From: Peptoniphilus_A sp001811425
GTDB lineage: Bacteria > Bacillota > Clostridia > Tissierellales > Peptoniphilaceae
Direction: 5' to 3'
Length of the DNA stretch: 64,000 nucleotides
Assembly: GCF_001811425.1 (NCBI RefSeq)
Contig: NZ_KV804745.1
Coordinates: forward strand, 62,001 to 126,000
Below, in pieces: positions 43,991-52,569 of the stretch. The notes beneath the pieces are model-generated. The model saw only the letters and a program-made list of their open reading frames with translations. It was not told where the DNA came from and did no database searches. A program made the position numbers and the translations under genes. Within the stretch, counting starts at the first letter, position 1. Every line of letters begins with the position of its first letter.

Positions 43991-45070
43991 TTGAAATTAA
44001 AGAAAAATCACACAATTATTTTAGTTTTATTATTAATATTTTTTGGATTTATATATTTTAACCACAAAAATTTTTCCAAGGACAGAACCATTGTTAGGCT
44101 TAAGGGTGTAAGTGTCAATGAGCCCATAGAGGACTTTTCCATTTCATCAAAGTCAGTTTTTTTGTGGGCTGATCCTGTTTTATACATAACAGATAGAGAC
44201 GGCAACATAATAAAAAAAATTCAGAGAGAAGACGAAAATATTGAGGCCTTTTTTGCCAACAACTACGCCTTCTTGTATGAGAAGGACTTGGGCAAGGTCC
44301 ACATGTATTCTGAAATGGGCGAGCTCCTTTCCACAACAGATGTAAAGGGAGAGGTCTTTAACATTTCCTACGAAAATGCAAATATTATCTTTCATGTAGT
44401 TGATAAGAATAATGAAATTTTATACTTAATGGGCAACGACTCCACTCTCACAGAAATTTACAGGACGGGAAATCAAATTTTAACTCACGACATTTTAGAT
44501 TCAAAAAATCTTTCTGTTGCTGAGATAAAAAATGACGCCAGTGGCTACTCTTCTCTTCTTTATTCTCTCCACAAGGGAAATAAAAAGAGCCAGGTCCTAA
44601 ATCACGAGATAGTCTTTTTTGTGAAAAAGGACAAGAGGTCTGTCCTCGCCCTTACAGATAAGGCGATTTATAGGTTTATGGACGCAGGCAAAAAGTATGA
44701 AGGGAAGATCCCCAATGTCTCCGATGTTTTAGTGGAAGGCAGGGACACTTATCTCCTTCACTCAGGCATTATCACCAAGTATGATTATGCTCTAAAGCCT
44801 GGCGAGAAAAAAATAATTGCAGCCAATGTAAACAAAATGGAAAATGTCTCTGGCTCAATTTATGTCTATGGACCTAGTGATGTTGGTGGAGAAATAGGAA
44901 ATCGTGGAGAGTTTTACACGAGACTTGGCTACTCTCTTGACAAGATTAAAATCAACGGACTTTTAATTGGCGCCCTTAGAAATGGCGAGCTAAATCTTTA
45001 TTCCGTTGTCAATTCAAATGCAGTGAGAGAAGATGAAAATAGAATAGAAACCACTTATAAAGAGGTGTAA
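43991..45070 (+). CDS. Membrane-anchored beta-propeller-like protein (resembles DUF5711)
   Basis: 359 residues from a TTG preceded by GGGAGTGA. One N-terminal hydrophobic helix (about 7-24) anchors a large extracytoplasmic part made of repeated beta-strand units, such as VLYITDRDGNIIKKI, KVHMYSEMGELLST and NEILYLMGNDSTLTEIY, which read like the blades of a propeller. It resembles DUF5711 proteins, but this is from general layout. It is followed after one base by mscS and DUF951, a grouping that suggests an operon; function unknown. Confidence 0.7.
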   Translation: MKLKKNHTIILVLLLIFFGFIYFNHKNFSKDRTIVRLKGVSVNEPIEDFSISSKSVFLWADPVLYITDRDGNIIKKIQREDENIEAFFANNYAFLYEKDLGKVHMYSEMGELLSTTDVKGEVFNISYENANIIFHVVDKNNEILYLMGNDSTLTEIYRTGNQILTHDILDSKNLSVAEIKNDASGYSSLLYSLHKGNKKSQVLNHEIVFFVKKDKRSVLALTDKAIYRFMDAGKKYEGKIPNVSDVLVEGRDTYLLHSGIITKYDYALKPGEKKIIAANVNKMENVSGSIYVYGPSDVGGEIGNRGEFYTRLGYSLDKIKINGLLIGALRNGELNLYSVVNSNAVREDENRIETTYKEV

Positions 45071-45071
45071 G

Positions 45072-45950
45072 GTGAATTTAGAGAAAAATACAAGCACTGT
45101 TGCAAATGAAGCTGACGCGGCCCTTCAGTCTACCTTTGGAGGTCTGGGCTCTTGGCAGAGGTTTGCTGTAGTTGCCGCCATAATTATTGGAATTTTTATA
45201 ATTTTACAAATTATAGATGGTTTTATTAATAGACAATTAAATTCGGGAAAGATAAAGGAAAAGGGATCCTACAACAGGATTGTCACAGTTGCAAATTTAA
45301 TAAAGAGAATAATCAAAGTTGTCTTAATTTTTATAGGCGTAACAATAATCATGAGCGTCTTTGAAATTTCCATTGCGCCCATACTTGCAACTCTAGGTGT
45401 TTTTTCACTGGCAATAGGTGTTGGCGCCCAAAACCTTGTCAAGGACCTCATCAATGGATTTTTTATTATATTTGAGGACCAGTATTCTGTTGGCGACTTA
45501 GTTGAGATAGGAGACATTGAAGGTGTAGTTGAAGATGTGGGCCTTAGGGTTACAAAAATTCGCGACTTCAATAAGATTCTTCACATAATTCCCAACAGCA
45601 ATATCTCCATTGTATCCAACAAGGAAAGGGCAAATGTGAGGACGAGAATTGATTTTTATGTGGACAATTCTTGCGACCCATCCTTTGTAAGTGAGAAAAT
45701 AAGTAAAGCCCTAGAAAAATATAGGGACCACGAGGACATGGTCCTGGGACCAAACCTTTGGGGAGTTACTGAAAATGGCAAGGATGCCTACATGATGAGT
45801 CTTGTCTACTATACAAGGCAGGGCGACCAATACGACCTTGAATATGCAATAAGGGCAGAGATTTTAAAAACTATGCAAAGAGAAAAAATAAAAATGCCAA
45901 TTATTAGAAATAAATTGATACAAAGGGAGGACAGTGATGCTATACTATAA
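45072..45950 (+). CDS. MscS-family mechanosensitive channel
   Basis: 292 residues from a GTG. Three hydrophobic helices lie in about 25-120; the pore-lining third helix and MscS hallmark IAPILATLGVFSLAIGVGAQNLVKDLINGFFIIF are clear, followed by the beta domain (EDQYSVGDLVEIGDIEGVVEDVGLRVTKIRDF). It opens under membrane tension to release solutes. The end overlaps the DUF951 gene. Confidence 0.93.
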   Translation: MNLEKNTSTVANEADAALQSTFGGLGSWQRFAVVAAIIIGIFIILQIIDGFINRQLNSGKIKEKGSYNRIVTVANLIKRIIKVVLIFIGVTIIMSVFEISIAPILATLGVFSLAIGVGAQNLVKDLINGFFIIFEDQYSVGDLVEIGDIEGVVEDVGLRVTKIRDFNKILHIIPNSNISIVSNKERANVRTRIDFYVDNSCDPSFVSEKISKALEKYRDHEDMVLGPNLWGVTENGKDAYMMSLVYYTRQGDQYDLEYAIRAEILKTMQREKIKMPIIRNKLIQREDSDAIL

Positions 45951-46161
45951 CTTGGGTGACATCGTTACGCTAAAAAAGGGACATCCCTGTGGCGAAAATA
46001 AATGGGAGATAGTAAGAAAGGGCGCCGACATAAAGTTGAAGTGCCTAGGTTGTGAAAGAATCATTTGGATGAGCCGAATGGATTTTGAAAAAAGGGTTAG
46101 AAAAATTTTAGAAGATGATAAATTTGTTAGCATAATCCATCACAAGAAAGAAGGAGAATAA
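45937..46161 (+). CDS. DUF951 family protein
   Basis: 74 residues from ATG 45937 with GGAGG upstream; a GTG sits just before it at 45934. The characteristic sequence is LGDIVTLKKGHPCGENKWEI, KLKCLGCERIIWMSRMDFEKRVRK. The cysteine trio resembles a small metal or RNA-binding module; the function of the family is unknown. DUF951 genes are commonly found next to mscS, as here. Confidence 0.92.
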   Translation: MLYYNLGDIVTLKKGHPCGENKWEIVRKGADIKLKCLGCERIIWMSRMDFEKRVRKILEDDKFVSIIHHKKEGE

Positions 46162-46163
46162 AA

Positions 46164-47372
46164 ATGGATGTAAAAGAAATTTATGATGCCAAAGAAAGAT
46201 TAAAGGGTCACATTAAGGAAACACCAGTAGTTTATGCCCCAAATCTAGGAGAAGATGTTTACTTAAAAGTAGAAGTTTTGCAAGACACAGGCTCTTTTAA
46301 ACTAAGAGGAGCTTATAACAAAATTGCAACACTTACTGATGAAGAAGCAGAAAAAGGTGTTGTAGCTTGCTCTGCAGGTAACCACGCTCAAGGTGTTGCA
46401 AAATCAGCAACTGAAAGAGGAATAAGATCTATCATCTGTATGCCATACCACGCACCACTTTCCAAGGTTCAAGCAACAAGAAACTATGGAGCAGAAGTAG
46501 AACTTGTTAAGGATTCCTTTGACGATGCAGCAGCTTATGCAGCAAAACTTTCCAAGGAAGAAGGCTTCACTTTTATAGCACCTTTTGACGACGAAAAAGT
46601 TATTGCAGGACAAGGAACTATTGGACTTGAAATTTTGGAAAAACTTCCTGACACAGACATAATAGTCGTGCCAATCGGCGGCGGCGGACTTATTTCTGGT
46701 ATCGCAGTAGCAGCGAAGAGCATCAATCCTAACATAAAAATTATTGGAGTTCAAACAAAAATATCTCCAAGCATGTATGAATCAATTAAAGAGGGAAAAA
46801 TTTTAACAGTAAAGGGCGGCTCAACAATTGCCGACGGTATTGCAGTAAAAACTCCAGGAAAACTTACTTTTGACATAGTTAAGGAATATGTTGATGAAAT
46901 AGTATTGGTAACTGAAGGAGAAATTTCATCCGCAATTCTTACCCTTCTTGAAAAAAATAAAATTATAACAGAAGGAGCAGCTGCATCAACAGTAGCAGCT
47001 TTGATGTATAAGAAATTTAACCACAAGGGCAAAAAAGTTTGCTGCGTACTTTCTGGCGGAAACATTGATGTAACAAGAGTTTCAAAGGTTATAGAAAAGG
47101 GTCTTTACAAGACTAACAGAAGAATGGAACTTAAGATCAAATTAAATGACCAACCAGGAGAAATGACTCGCATGACAAAACTTCTTGAAAGAGAAGGAGC
47201 AAATATAGTTAAAATTGGTCAAAACATAGATGTAGTTGGAGATACAATTGATTCTATGATAGTTAGCATAGTTATTGACACAAAGGACAAGGCACATCAA
47301 GAGCAAATAATAACAGCCCTAAACCAAGACTTCTATGTATTTAAGGCAAATTATAACGACACACAATTTTAA
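46164..47372 (+). CDS. Threonine ammonia-lyase (threonine dehydratase)
   Basis: 402 residues with AAGGAG upstream, two bases after the DUF951 stop. The PLP lysine is in DTGSFKLRGAYNK, the phosphate loop is ACSAGNHAQGVA, and GGGGLISG is the glycine loop; an ACT domain (residues about 325-402) begins at LKIKLNDQPGEMTRM. This is the short IlvA/TdcB type with one C-terminal ACT domain. It makes 2-oxobutyrate from threonine, either for isoleucine or for fermentation. The host's amino-acid fermentation favours a catabolic role. Confidence 0.92.
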   Translation: MDVKEIYDAKERLKGHIKETPVVYAPNLGEDVYLKVEVLQDTGSFKLRGAYNKIATLTDEEAEKGVVACSAGNHAQGVAKSATERGIRSIICMPYHAPLSKVQATRNYGAEVELVKDSFDDAAAYAAKLSKEEGFTFIAPFDDEKVIAGQGTIGLEILEKLPDTDIIVVPIGGGGLISGIAVAAKSINPNIKIIGVQTKISPSMYESIKEGKILTVKGGSTIADGIAVKTPGKLTFDIVKEYVDEIVLVTEGEISSAILTLLEKNKIITEGAAASTVAALMYKKFNHKGKKVCCVLSGGNIDVTRVSKVIEKGLYKTNRRMELKIKLNDQPGEMTRMTKLLEREGANIVKIGQNIDVVGDTIDSMIVSIVIDTKDKAHQEQIITALNQDFYVFKANYNDTQF

Positions 47373-47390
47373 ATAAAATAGCTTAAAGAG

Positions 47391-47414
47391 AAAGAGGCTT
47401 CGCCCTCTTTTTTC
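47391..47414 (+). terminator. Intrinsic terminator after the threonine dehydratase gene
   Basis: AAAGAGG / CCTCTTT stem and T run. Confidence 0.82.
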
Positions 47415-47448
47415 TTTTGCACAAAAGTTAAAAAATTTTTTAAAGAAA

Positions 47449-47501
47449 GGTCAAAAAAAGTCAAAAATGCCATTGACATTCTTTGACCAATGTCTTATAC
47501 T
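47449..47501 (+). promoter_or_regulatory. hsp20 promoter with two CtsR operators
   Basis: GGTCAAA-AAA-AGTCAAA (47449-47465) matches the CtsR heptad consensus exactly. A second copy on the other strand, GGTCAAA-GAA-TGTCAAT (47488-47472), overlaps the core promoter TTGACA (47473-47478), 17 bases, TATACT (47496-47501). Binding there would block RNA polymerase, as in CtsR-repressed stress genes. Confidence 0.88.
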
Positions 47502-47564
47502 ATAAATAGTTAGCAGATGAGTTCATCGGCTGCTAATAATTTAAATACAAAGGGGAGTTTTTAA

Positions 47565-48008
47565 ATGAGTATTAGACCATATGAAAAAAATAATTTGAGA
47601 GATACAAGATTTGATGATTTTTATGACATGATAGATTCTTTCTTTAACGACGACTTCACACCTCAAAAGGCAATGAGAGCTGCAACTTTTAAGGTTGATG
47701 TTATTGACGAAGACAAGGACTACAAAGTTGAAGCTGAACTTCCTGGATTTTCTAAAGATGAAATCGACATAGAATTTGAGGAAGGCAAACTTACAATTTC
47801 AGCTGAAAAAAATGAAGAAGTTAATGAAGAAAACAAGGAAAAAAATTACATTCACAGAGAAAGAAAGTCATCAAAGATGATGAGAAGGATGTTCTTTAAA
47901 GATATAGACGAAGAAAATATGTCTGCAAAACTTGAAGGTGGAATTCTAGAAATTACAATTCCTAAAAAAACTGAAGAAAAGAAAAATAAAAAGATTGAAA
48001 TCAAATAA
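47565..48008 (+). CDS. Hsp20 family small heat-shock protein
   Basis: 147 residues with GGGGAG upstream. The alpha-crystallin domain is about 42-137 (FKVDVIDEDKDYKVEAELPGF, KLTISAEKNEE, ending GGILEITIPKK). It is an ATP-independent chaperone that holds unfolding proteins. The N-terminal segment is short. Control by CtsR is visible in the promoter, so it is induced by heat or protein stress. Confidence 0.95.
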   Translation: MSIRPYEKNNLRDTRFDDFYDMIDSFFNDDFTPQKAMRAATFKVDVIDEDKDYKVEAELPGFSKDEIDIEFEEGKLTISAEKNEEVNEENKEKNYIHRERKSSKMMRRMFFKDIDEENMSAKLEGGILEITIPKKTEEKKNKKIEIK

Positions 48009-48091
48009 TCTTTTATAAAAATTAAAAAAAATTATAACTTGAAAAGTACAAATTAGAATATTCATAAATAATCTAAAAAGAATAATTTAAG

Positions 48092-48116
48092 ACCGAGGGC
48101 GACCTCGGTTTTTTTA
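48092..48116 (+). terminator. Intrinsic terminator after hsp20
   Basis: ACCGAGG / CCTCGGT stem with GCGA loop and T run. Confidence 0.92.
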
Positions 48117-48178
48117 ATGAGGTTTTATAAAATCTTTAAATAAGATTTTATGTATATTTGTTTTTTAAATAAAATTAT

Positions 48179-48207
48179 TTGACATAAATAATATTAGATG
48201 CTATCAT
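48179..48207 (+). promoter_or_regulatory. Promoter of the methionine T-box transcript
   Basis: TTGACA (48179-48184), 17-base spacer, TATCAT (48202-48207). Confidence 0.8.
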
Positions 48208-48224
48208 AGTATAAAATTTAAACT

Positions 48225-48463
48225 CAACAGAGAGAAGAGTAACTTGTTGGACTGATTACAGAGAGCTTCGTTTGGTGAAAGAAGTAGAAGAAAAATAAGT
48301 GAACATGGTCTTTCTCGAGTGCTTGTCGATATTTAGATGAGTACGGGCTCGCCCGTTATAGCGATAGAGTATGGCAGTACTTGAAGAGTCCCTTATTGCG
48401 AGATAAGGGAGAATTAAGGTGGTAACACGAAGCTTTCGTCCTTATGGGACGAGAGCTTTTTTT
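48225..48463 (+). promoter_or_regulatory. Methionine T-box leader
   Basis: The T-box sequence AAGGTGGTAACACGA lies at 48416-48430 and the terminator AGCTTTCGTCC / GGGACGAGAGCT plus T run at 48431-48463. The specifier context GAAC-ATG-G places AUG (Met) at 48305-48307, by analogy with GAAT-TAC-A in the tyrS leader of this window. Uncharged tRNA-Met would open the terminator and turn on the fused metA-aspartokinase gene. This leader explains the 525-base gap between hsp20 and that gene. Confidence 0.88.
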
Positions 48464-48533
48464 ATTTTATAAAGGCACCTAAAAAATTAAATTTACTCAC
48501 AAGTACAAATTTTATAGAGGAGAGGAATAAAAA

Positions 48534-50330
48534 ATGCCCTTAATAATACCTAAAGATTTAATAGTTGAAGAAGTTTTAGAGAGAGAAAATATTTTTACAA
48601 TGAGAGATTCATCTGCCAAGGAGCAGGACATAAGACCCCTTAGAATTGCCATTGTAAATTTAATGCCAAAAAAGGAAGAGACAGAGCTTCAACTTTTGAG
48701 AATGTTATCTAACACAGCCCTTCAAATAAATATTGACCTTGTGAGAATGGAGTCCTACAATCCAGCAAATAGCGATTTGAAAAGACTAAGGGCCTTCTAC
48801 AAAACCTATGAGGACATTAAGCACAAGAAGTACGACGCAATGATAATAACTGGAGCCCCAATTGAAACTATTGCCTATGAAAAAATAAAGTATTGGGAGG
48901 AATTAAAGACAATTTTTGAATTTGCCAAGGAAAATGTCTACTCCACAATGTTTATATGCTGGTCAGCTCAAGCAGCCCTCTATCACTATTACAAGATTGA
49001 CCACAAGGTGGCTGATGGAAAAATATTTGGTGTCTTTGAATTTGACAAGCTAAAGGACAATAAAATCGTCAAGGGCTTTGACGACACATTTTTAGTTCCT
49101 ACATCAAGGCACACTTATGTTAAGGCAGAAGATTTGGAGGACATAGAAGACTTAGAAGTCCTTGCAGCAAGACCTGACACTGGAGTTTCCCTTGCCACTA
49201 CAAAGGACAACCGCTTTGTATTTAACTTTGGCCACTGGGAATACGACAAGGACACCCTACACAGTGAATACATCAGAGACATTTCTCAGGGCAAGAAAAT
49301 TGCCCCACCACAAAATTATTATGAGGACAATGACCCTAAGAAAGAAATAAAAATTAGGTGGAGGTCTGCAGGAAACTTGTTCTTCTCCAACTGGCTAAAC
49401 TACTGCGTATATCAAGAGACACCTTTTGCCATTGAAACAATAGAAGGCAAGTCTGTTTCAAAATTTGGCGGCAGCTCCTTAAAGGACGCGGGACAATTTG
49501 CCAAGGTGAAAAAAATTATTTTCTCCAAGGAAGACAGAGATGTAATTGTAGTTTCTGCACCGGGAAGAAGATTTAAAGAAGACACAAAGGTCACAGACGA
49601 ATTAATTTCTCTATCTGATAAAAATTCAAAAATTGAGGACCTTGAAAAAATTATAAAGTCTCTTGAAGAAGAGCTTGCTGCCCAAAGAGCCTATAGGGAC
49701 ACCCAACTGGAAAAAATTGAAAAAAGATTTTCTGACATTGCAGAGGATTTGAAGCTTGAAGAATTTTGGGACGAGGAACTAAAATTTGTCTTTGACCAGA
49801 TAAAAAATTCAAATAACAAGGACTTCATCGTCAGCAGGGGCGAGTTTTTAAATGCAAAACTTCTGTCAAAATATTTAGATTACGACTTCATAGATGCCAA
49901 GGACATAATAATTTTTGACGAGGAAGGACAAGTTGATTTAAAAAAATCAAGAGAGGCAATAAGAATCCACATTGGAGACAACCAAAAGGCAGTGGTGCCA
50001 GGCTTTTATGGCAGCGACAACAATGGCGACATTGTAACTTTCACAAGGGGCGGCAGCGACTACACAGGAAGCCTTATAGCCTACGCGCTGGACTCCAAGG
50101 TCTACGAAAACTGGACTGATGTAAATGGAATAATGACATCAGACCCCAATAAGGATCCTAACGCTAAGACAATTGACAAGCTAAATTTTAAGGAGCTAAA
50201 GGAAATAATAGATAAGGGCGCCCAGGTCTACCAAGGCGATGCCATAAAGCCCGTTGAAGAAAAAAATATTATGATAAAAATTTTAAACACAAATAATCCT
50301 AGAAATCACGGAACAGTTATTAAAGACTAA
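48534..50330 (+). CDS. Fused homoserine O-acetyltransferase (MetA-type) and aspartokinase
   Basis: 598 residues in one frame, GGAGAGG upstream. Residues 1 to about 300 are MetA: MFICWSAQAALYHYYKI with the nucleophilic cysteine, GKIFGVFEFD, and GHWEYDKDTLHSEY with the His/Glu of the active site. The residue after TGAPI is Glu, the marker for acetyl- over succinyl-CoA use. From about 306 comes an aspartokinase catalytic domain: SVSKFGGSSLKDAGQF, VIVVSAPGRR, TFTRGGSDYTGSL and NWTDVNGIMTSDP. It ends without ACT domains, so the allosteric part is missing. It joins the first step of the aspartate family to the methionine branch. Confidence 0.9.
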   Translation: MPLIIPKDLIVEEVLERENIFTMRDSSAKEQDIRPLRIAIVNLMPKKEETELQLLRMLSNTALQINIDLVRMESYNPANSDLKRLRAFYKTYEDIKHKKYDAMIITGAPIETIAYEKIKYWEELKTIFEFAKENVYSTMFICWSAQAALYHYYKIDHKVADGKIFGVFEFDKLKDNKIVKGFDDTFLVPTSRHTYVKAEDLEDIEDLEVLAARPDTGVSLATTKDNRFVFNFGHWEYDKDTLHSEYIRDISQGKKIAPPQNYYEDNDPKKEIKIRWRSAGNLFFSNWLNYCVYQETPFAIETIEGKSVSKFGGSSLKDAGQFAKVKKIIFSKEDRDVIVVSAPGRRFKEDTKVTDELISLSDKNSKIEDLEKIIKSLEEELAAQRAYRDTQLEKIEKRFSDIAEDLKLEEFWDEELKFVFDQIKNSNNKDFIVSRGEFLNAKLLSKYLDYDFIDAKDIIIFDEEGQVDLKKSREAIRIHIGDNQKAVVPGFYGSDNNGDIVTFTRGGSDYTGSLIAYALDSKVYENWTDVNGIMTSDPNKDPNAKTIDKLNFKELKEIIDKGAQVYQGDAIKPVEEKNIMIKILNTNNPRNHGTVIKD

Positions 50331-50370
50331 AAAAGGAGCCAGAGTGTAAAAACTTTGGCTCCTTTTAAAA
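50331..50370 (+). terminator. Intrinsic terminator after the metA-aspartokinase gene
   Basis: AAAAGGAGCCA / TGGCTCCTTTT stem. Confidence 0.88.
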
Positions 50371-50371
50371 T

Positions 50372-50397
50372 AAAAGGCTGGCTCCAGCAAGCCTTTT
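50372..50397 (-). terminator. Intrinsic terminator after gap
   Basis: AAAAGGCT / AGCCTTTT stem; serves the minus-strand gap gene. Confidence 0.8.
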
Positions 50398-50403
50398 TAA
50401 AAA

Positions 50404-51423
50404 TTATAGAGATTCTGCAATTTTTTCTGTCAAATCAATAACTCTTTCAGTGTAACCCCATTCGTTGTCGTACCAAGAAATTAATTTAACCATTTTTCCG
50501 TTAACTGTTGTAAGAAGTGAATCGAAAATAGAAGAGTGAGTGTTGCCTATGATGTCAGATGAAACAAGTTCGTCTTCAGAATATTCAAGGATGCCCTTTA
50601 ATTCATTTTCAGCTGCCTTTTTCATTGCTGCATTGATTTCTTCAACAGTAGCTTCCTTTTCAAGTTCAAAAGTAACATCAACAAGAGAGCCAGTTGGAAC
50701 AGGAACTCTTAGGGCAAAGCCAGTTAAAATTCCGTCAACTTCTGGAATAACTTTTCCAACAGCCTTAGCTGCACCAGTTGAAGTAGGAATAATATTTTCA
50801 GCGCCCATTCTTGCACGACGCATGTCCTTTTTGTGAACGCCATCGTGAATATTTTGGTCATTAGTGTAGGCGTGAACTGTAGACATAAGTCCCTTCTTGA
50901 TGCCAAAGTTTTCTAAAATAACCTTTGTAACTGGAGCAAGACAGTTTGTAGTACATGATGCGTTGGAAATAATGTCGTGGGCAGCTGGATCATACTTGTC
51001 GTCGTTAACTCCCATTACAACAGTAAGCATGTCGCCCTTGCCTGGAGAAGTTAAGACAACTTTTTTTGCTCCGCTTGTTAGATGTCCTCTAGCCTTGTCT
51101 TCGTCCTTGAAGGCACCTGAAGAGTCGATGACAATGTCAACGCCAAGTTCCTTCCAATTCATTTGGTCTGGAGTTTTTGATTCAACAAAAGTAACTTTCT
51201 TTCCATTTATAATCATTCCGTCATCAGTAAATTCAATTTCACCAGGGAATCTTCTATAAATAGAATCAAATTTAAATAAGTGAGTTCTTTCCTTTAAAGT
51301 TTTGTCTAAATTTCTAACGGCTACATGAGTAACTTCGAAGTTACAATCCTCTCTTAGAGCCCAGATTCTAAGAGCATCTCTACCAATTCTTCCAAATCCC
51401 ATTATGCCAACATTTTTTTTCAT
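50404..51423 (-). CDS. gap: Glyceraldehyde-3-phosphate dehydrogenase, type I
   Basis: 339 residues from the ATG at 51423, with CGGAGG upstream; the longer frame adds 22 unsupported residues. Rossmann motif VGIMGFGRIGRDALR, catalytic cysteine in SNASCTTNCLAPV, STGAAKAVGKVIPE and WYDNEWGYTERV. It oxidises glyceraldehyde-3-phosphate in glycolysis. By eye, the usual cofactor aspartate in the VNDL segment reads VRNL here, so NAD specificity may be relaxed. A minus-strand TATAAT is at 51457-51462. Confidence 0.95.
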   Translation of the reverse strand: MKKNVGIMGFGRIGRDALRIWALREDCNFEVTHVAVRNLDKTLKERTHLFKFDSIYRRFPGEIEFTDDGMIINGKKVTFVESKTPDQMNWKELGVDIVIDSSGAFKDEDKARGHLTSGAKKVVLTSPGKGDMLTVVMGVNDDKYDPAAHDIISNASCTTNCLAPVTKVILENFGIKKGLMSTVHAYTNDQNIHDGVHKKDMRRARMGAENIIPTSTGAAKAVGKVIPEVDGILTGFALRVPVPTGSLVDVTFELEKEATVEEINAAMKKAAENELKGILEYSEDELVSSDIIGNTHSSIFDSLLTTVNGKMVKLISWYDNEWGYTERVIDLTEKIAESL

Positions 51424-51528
51424 AAAAACCTCCGTAATCATTGCATTCTTATATTCATTATAACACAAGTAGAAAAAAGTGAAATTCAAAAATTATTGTG
51501 ATAATATAGGTAAAAAGGAAGTGGCGAT

Positions 51529-52119
51529 ATGAATAGTGGAATAAGTAGAGAAGATGGCCTAAAACTTTTAAAGGAATATAACAAGGAAGACTTTCACATA
51601 AGACATGCCCTAACTCTTGAAAGTGTAATGGGATATTTTGCAGAGGAATTTGACAAGGACAATGTGGACTTTTGGAAAATGGCAGGTCTCCTTCACGATG
51701 TTGATTATGAAAAATATCCTGAAGAGCATCTCAAAAATACACCGGAAATTTTAAGGGGTGCAGGTGGAAGTGATGAATTAGTCCACGCAATTTTATCTCA
51801 CGGTCACGGTCTATGTTCAAGCGTGGAGCCAGAACTTTTTATGGAAAAGGTCCTCTTTGCAGTAGACGAGCTTACAGGTTTAATCTACGCTGCATCTCTC
51901 ATGAGACCATCTAAGAGCACTAAGGACATGAATTTAAAAAGTGTGAAGAAAAAATTTAAGGACAAAAAATTTGCTGAAGGCTGCTCTCGCGATGTTATTA
52001 AAAAGGGAGCAGAAAATTTAGGCTGGGAACTTGATGAGTTAATAGAAAAAACTCTTCTTGCCATGCAAGATAGGGAAGATTTAATTGAAAATTCTTTAAA
52101 AAATGAGATAAGATCTTAA
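51529..52119 (+). CDS. HD-domain protein
   Basis: 196 residues. The metal site is in FHIRHALTLESVM and the HD pair in MAGLLHDVDYEKYPEEH, with further histidines in ILSHGHGLC and the aspartate in VDELTGLIY, so the HD fold looks complete. HD proteins are metal-dependent phosphohydrolases, often on nucleotides; the substrate is unknown. Single gene between gap (divergent) and secG. Confidence 0.85.
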   Translation: MNSGISREDGLKLLKEYNKEDFHIRHALTLESVMGYFAEEFDKDNVDFWKMAGLLHDVDYEKYPEEHLKNTPEILRGAGGSDELVHAILSHGHGLCSSVEPELFMEKVLFAVDELTGLIYAASLMRPSKSTKDMNLKSVKKKFKDKKFAEGCSRDVIKKGAENLGWELDELIEKTLLAMQDREDLIENSLKNEIRS

Positions 52120-52156
52120 AAAATTGCCAAAAATCGTCAAAAATCGTATAAATTCG

Positions 52157-52185
52157 TTGATAAGAATGGCTTGCTGTGTTAGAAT
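52157..52185 (+). promoter_or_regulatory. secG promoter
   Basis: TTGATA (52157-52162), 17-base spacer, TAGAAT (52180-52185). Confidence 0.7.
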
Positions 52186-52219
52186 TTATATGTTATAGAA
52201 ATTTAAGGGAGGTAGTTGT

Positions 52220-52444
52220 TTGCAAACTTTATTATCTATTATAATTATTATTTCAAGCATTATTATAATAGCTGTAGTGGCACAAATGGAATCAGATCAA
52301 GCTGGTCTTGGAACACTTCAAGGTGAAGAAACTACTATGTGGGGCTCACATAAAGGTTCTAGTAAAAAAGACATCCAAAATAAAATTGTAATGATTTCAA
52401 GCATCGTTTTTGCACTTGCACTTATTATTTTAGCTGCAATTTAA
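52220..52444 (+). CDS. secG: Preprotein translocase subunit SecG
   Basis: 74 residues from a TTG with GGGAGG upstream. Two membrane helices (about 2-20 and 55-73) enclose the SecG loop SDQAGLGTLQGEETTMWGSHKG. It is the small third subunit of SecYEG and assists protein export. The usual RNase R/SmpB neighbours are not present. Confidence 0.88.
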   Translation: MQTLLSIIIIISSIIIIAVVAQMESDQAGLGTLQGEETTMWGSHKGSSKKDIQNKIVMISSIVFALALIILAAI

Positions 52445-52467
52445 TTAAAATTAGGAAGAAAATAGAA

Positions 52468-52536
52468 ATGATATTTTTTCTACTTCCTATAGTGGTCTTT
52501 ATTGCAATTGTATTTTTGTTGGCGAGTGTTTTATAA
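52468..52536 (+). CDS. 22-residue hydrophobic microprotein (candidate)
   Basis: ATG at 52468 follows GGAAG by 10 bases; the frame reads a single membrane helix (MIFFLLPIVVFIAIVFLLAS) and ends TAA. It sits alone between secG and the membrane pyrophosphatase gene. It may be a small subunit or a leader; coding status is uncertain. Confidence 0.4.
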   Translation: MIFFLLPIVVFIAIVFLLASVL

Positions 52537-52569
52537 ATACATTGCAATTAAAATTTAAGGAGGATTATA

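Noticed and set aside
46404..46754. 116-residue minus-strand frame inside the threonine dehydratase gene
   Set aside because: Shadow of a well-conserved plus-strand gene; cysteine- and serine-rich low-complexity translation and no start signals.
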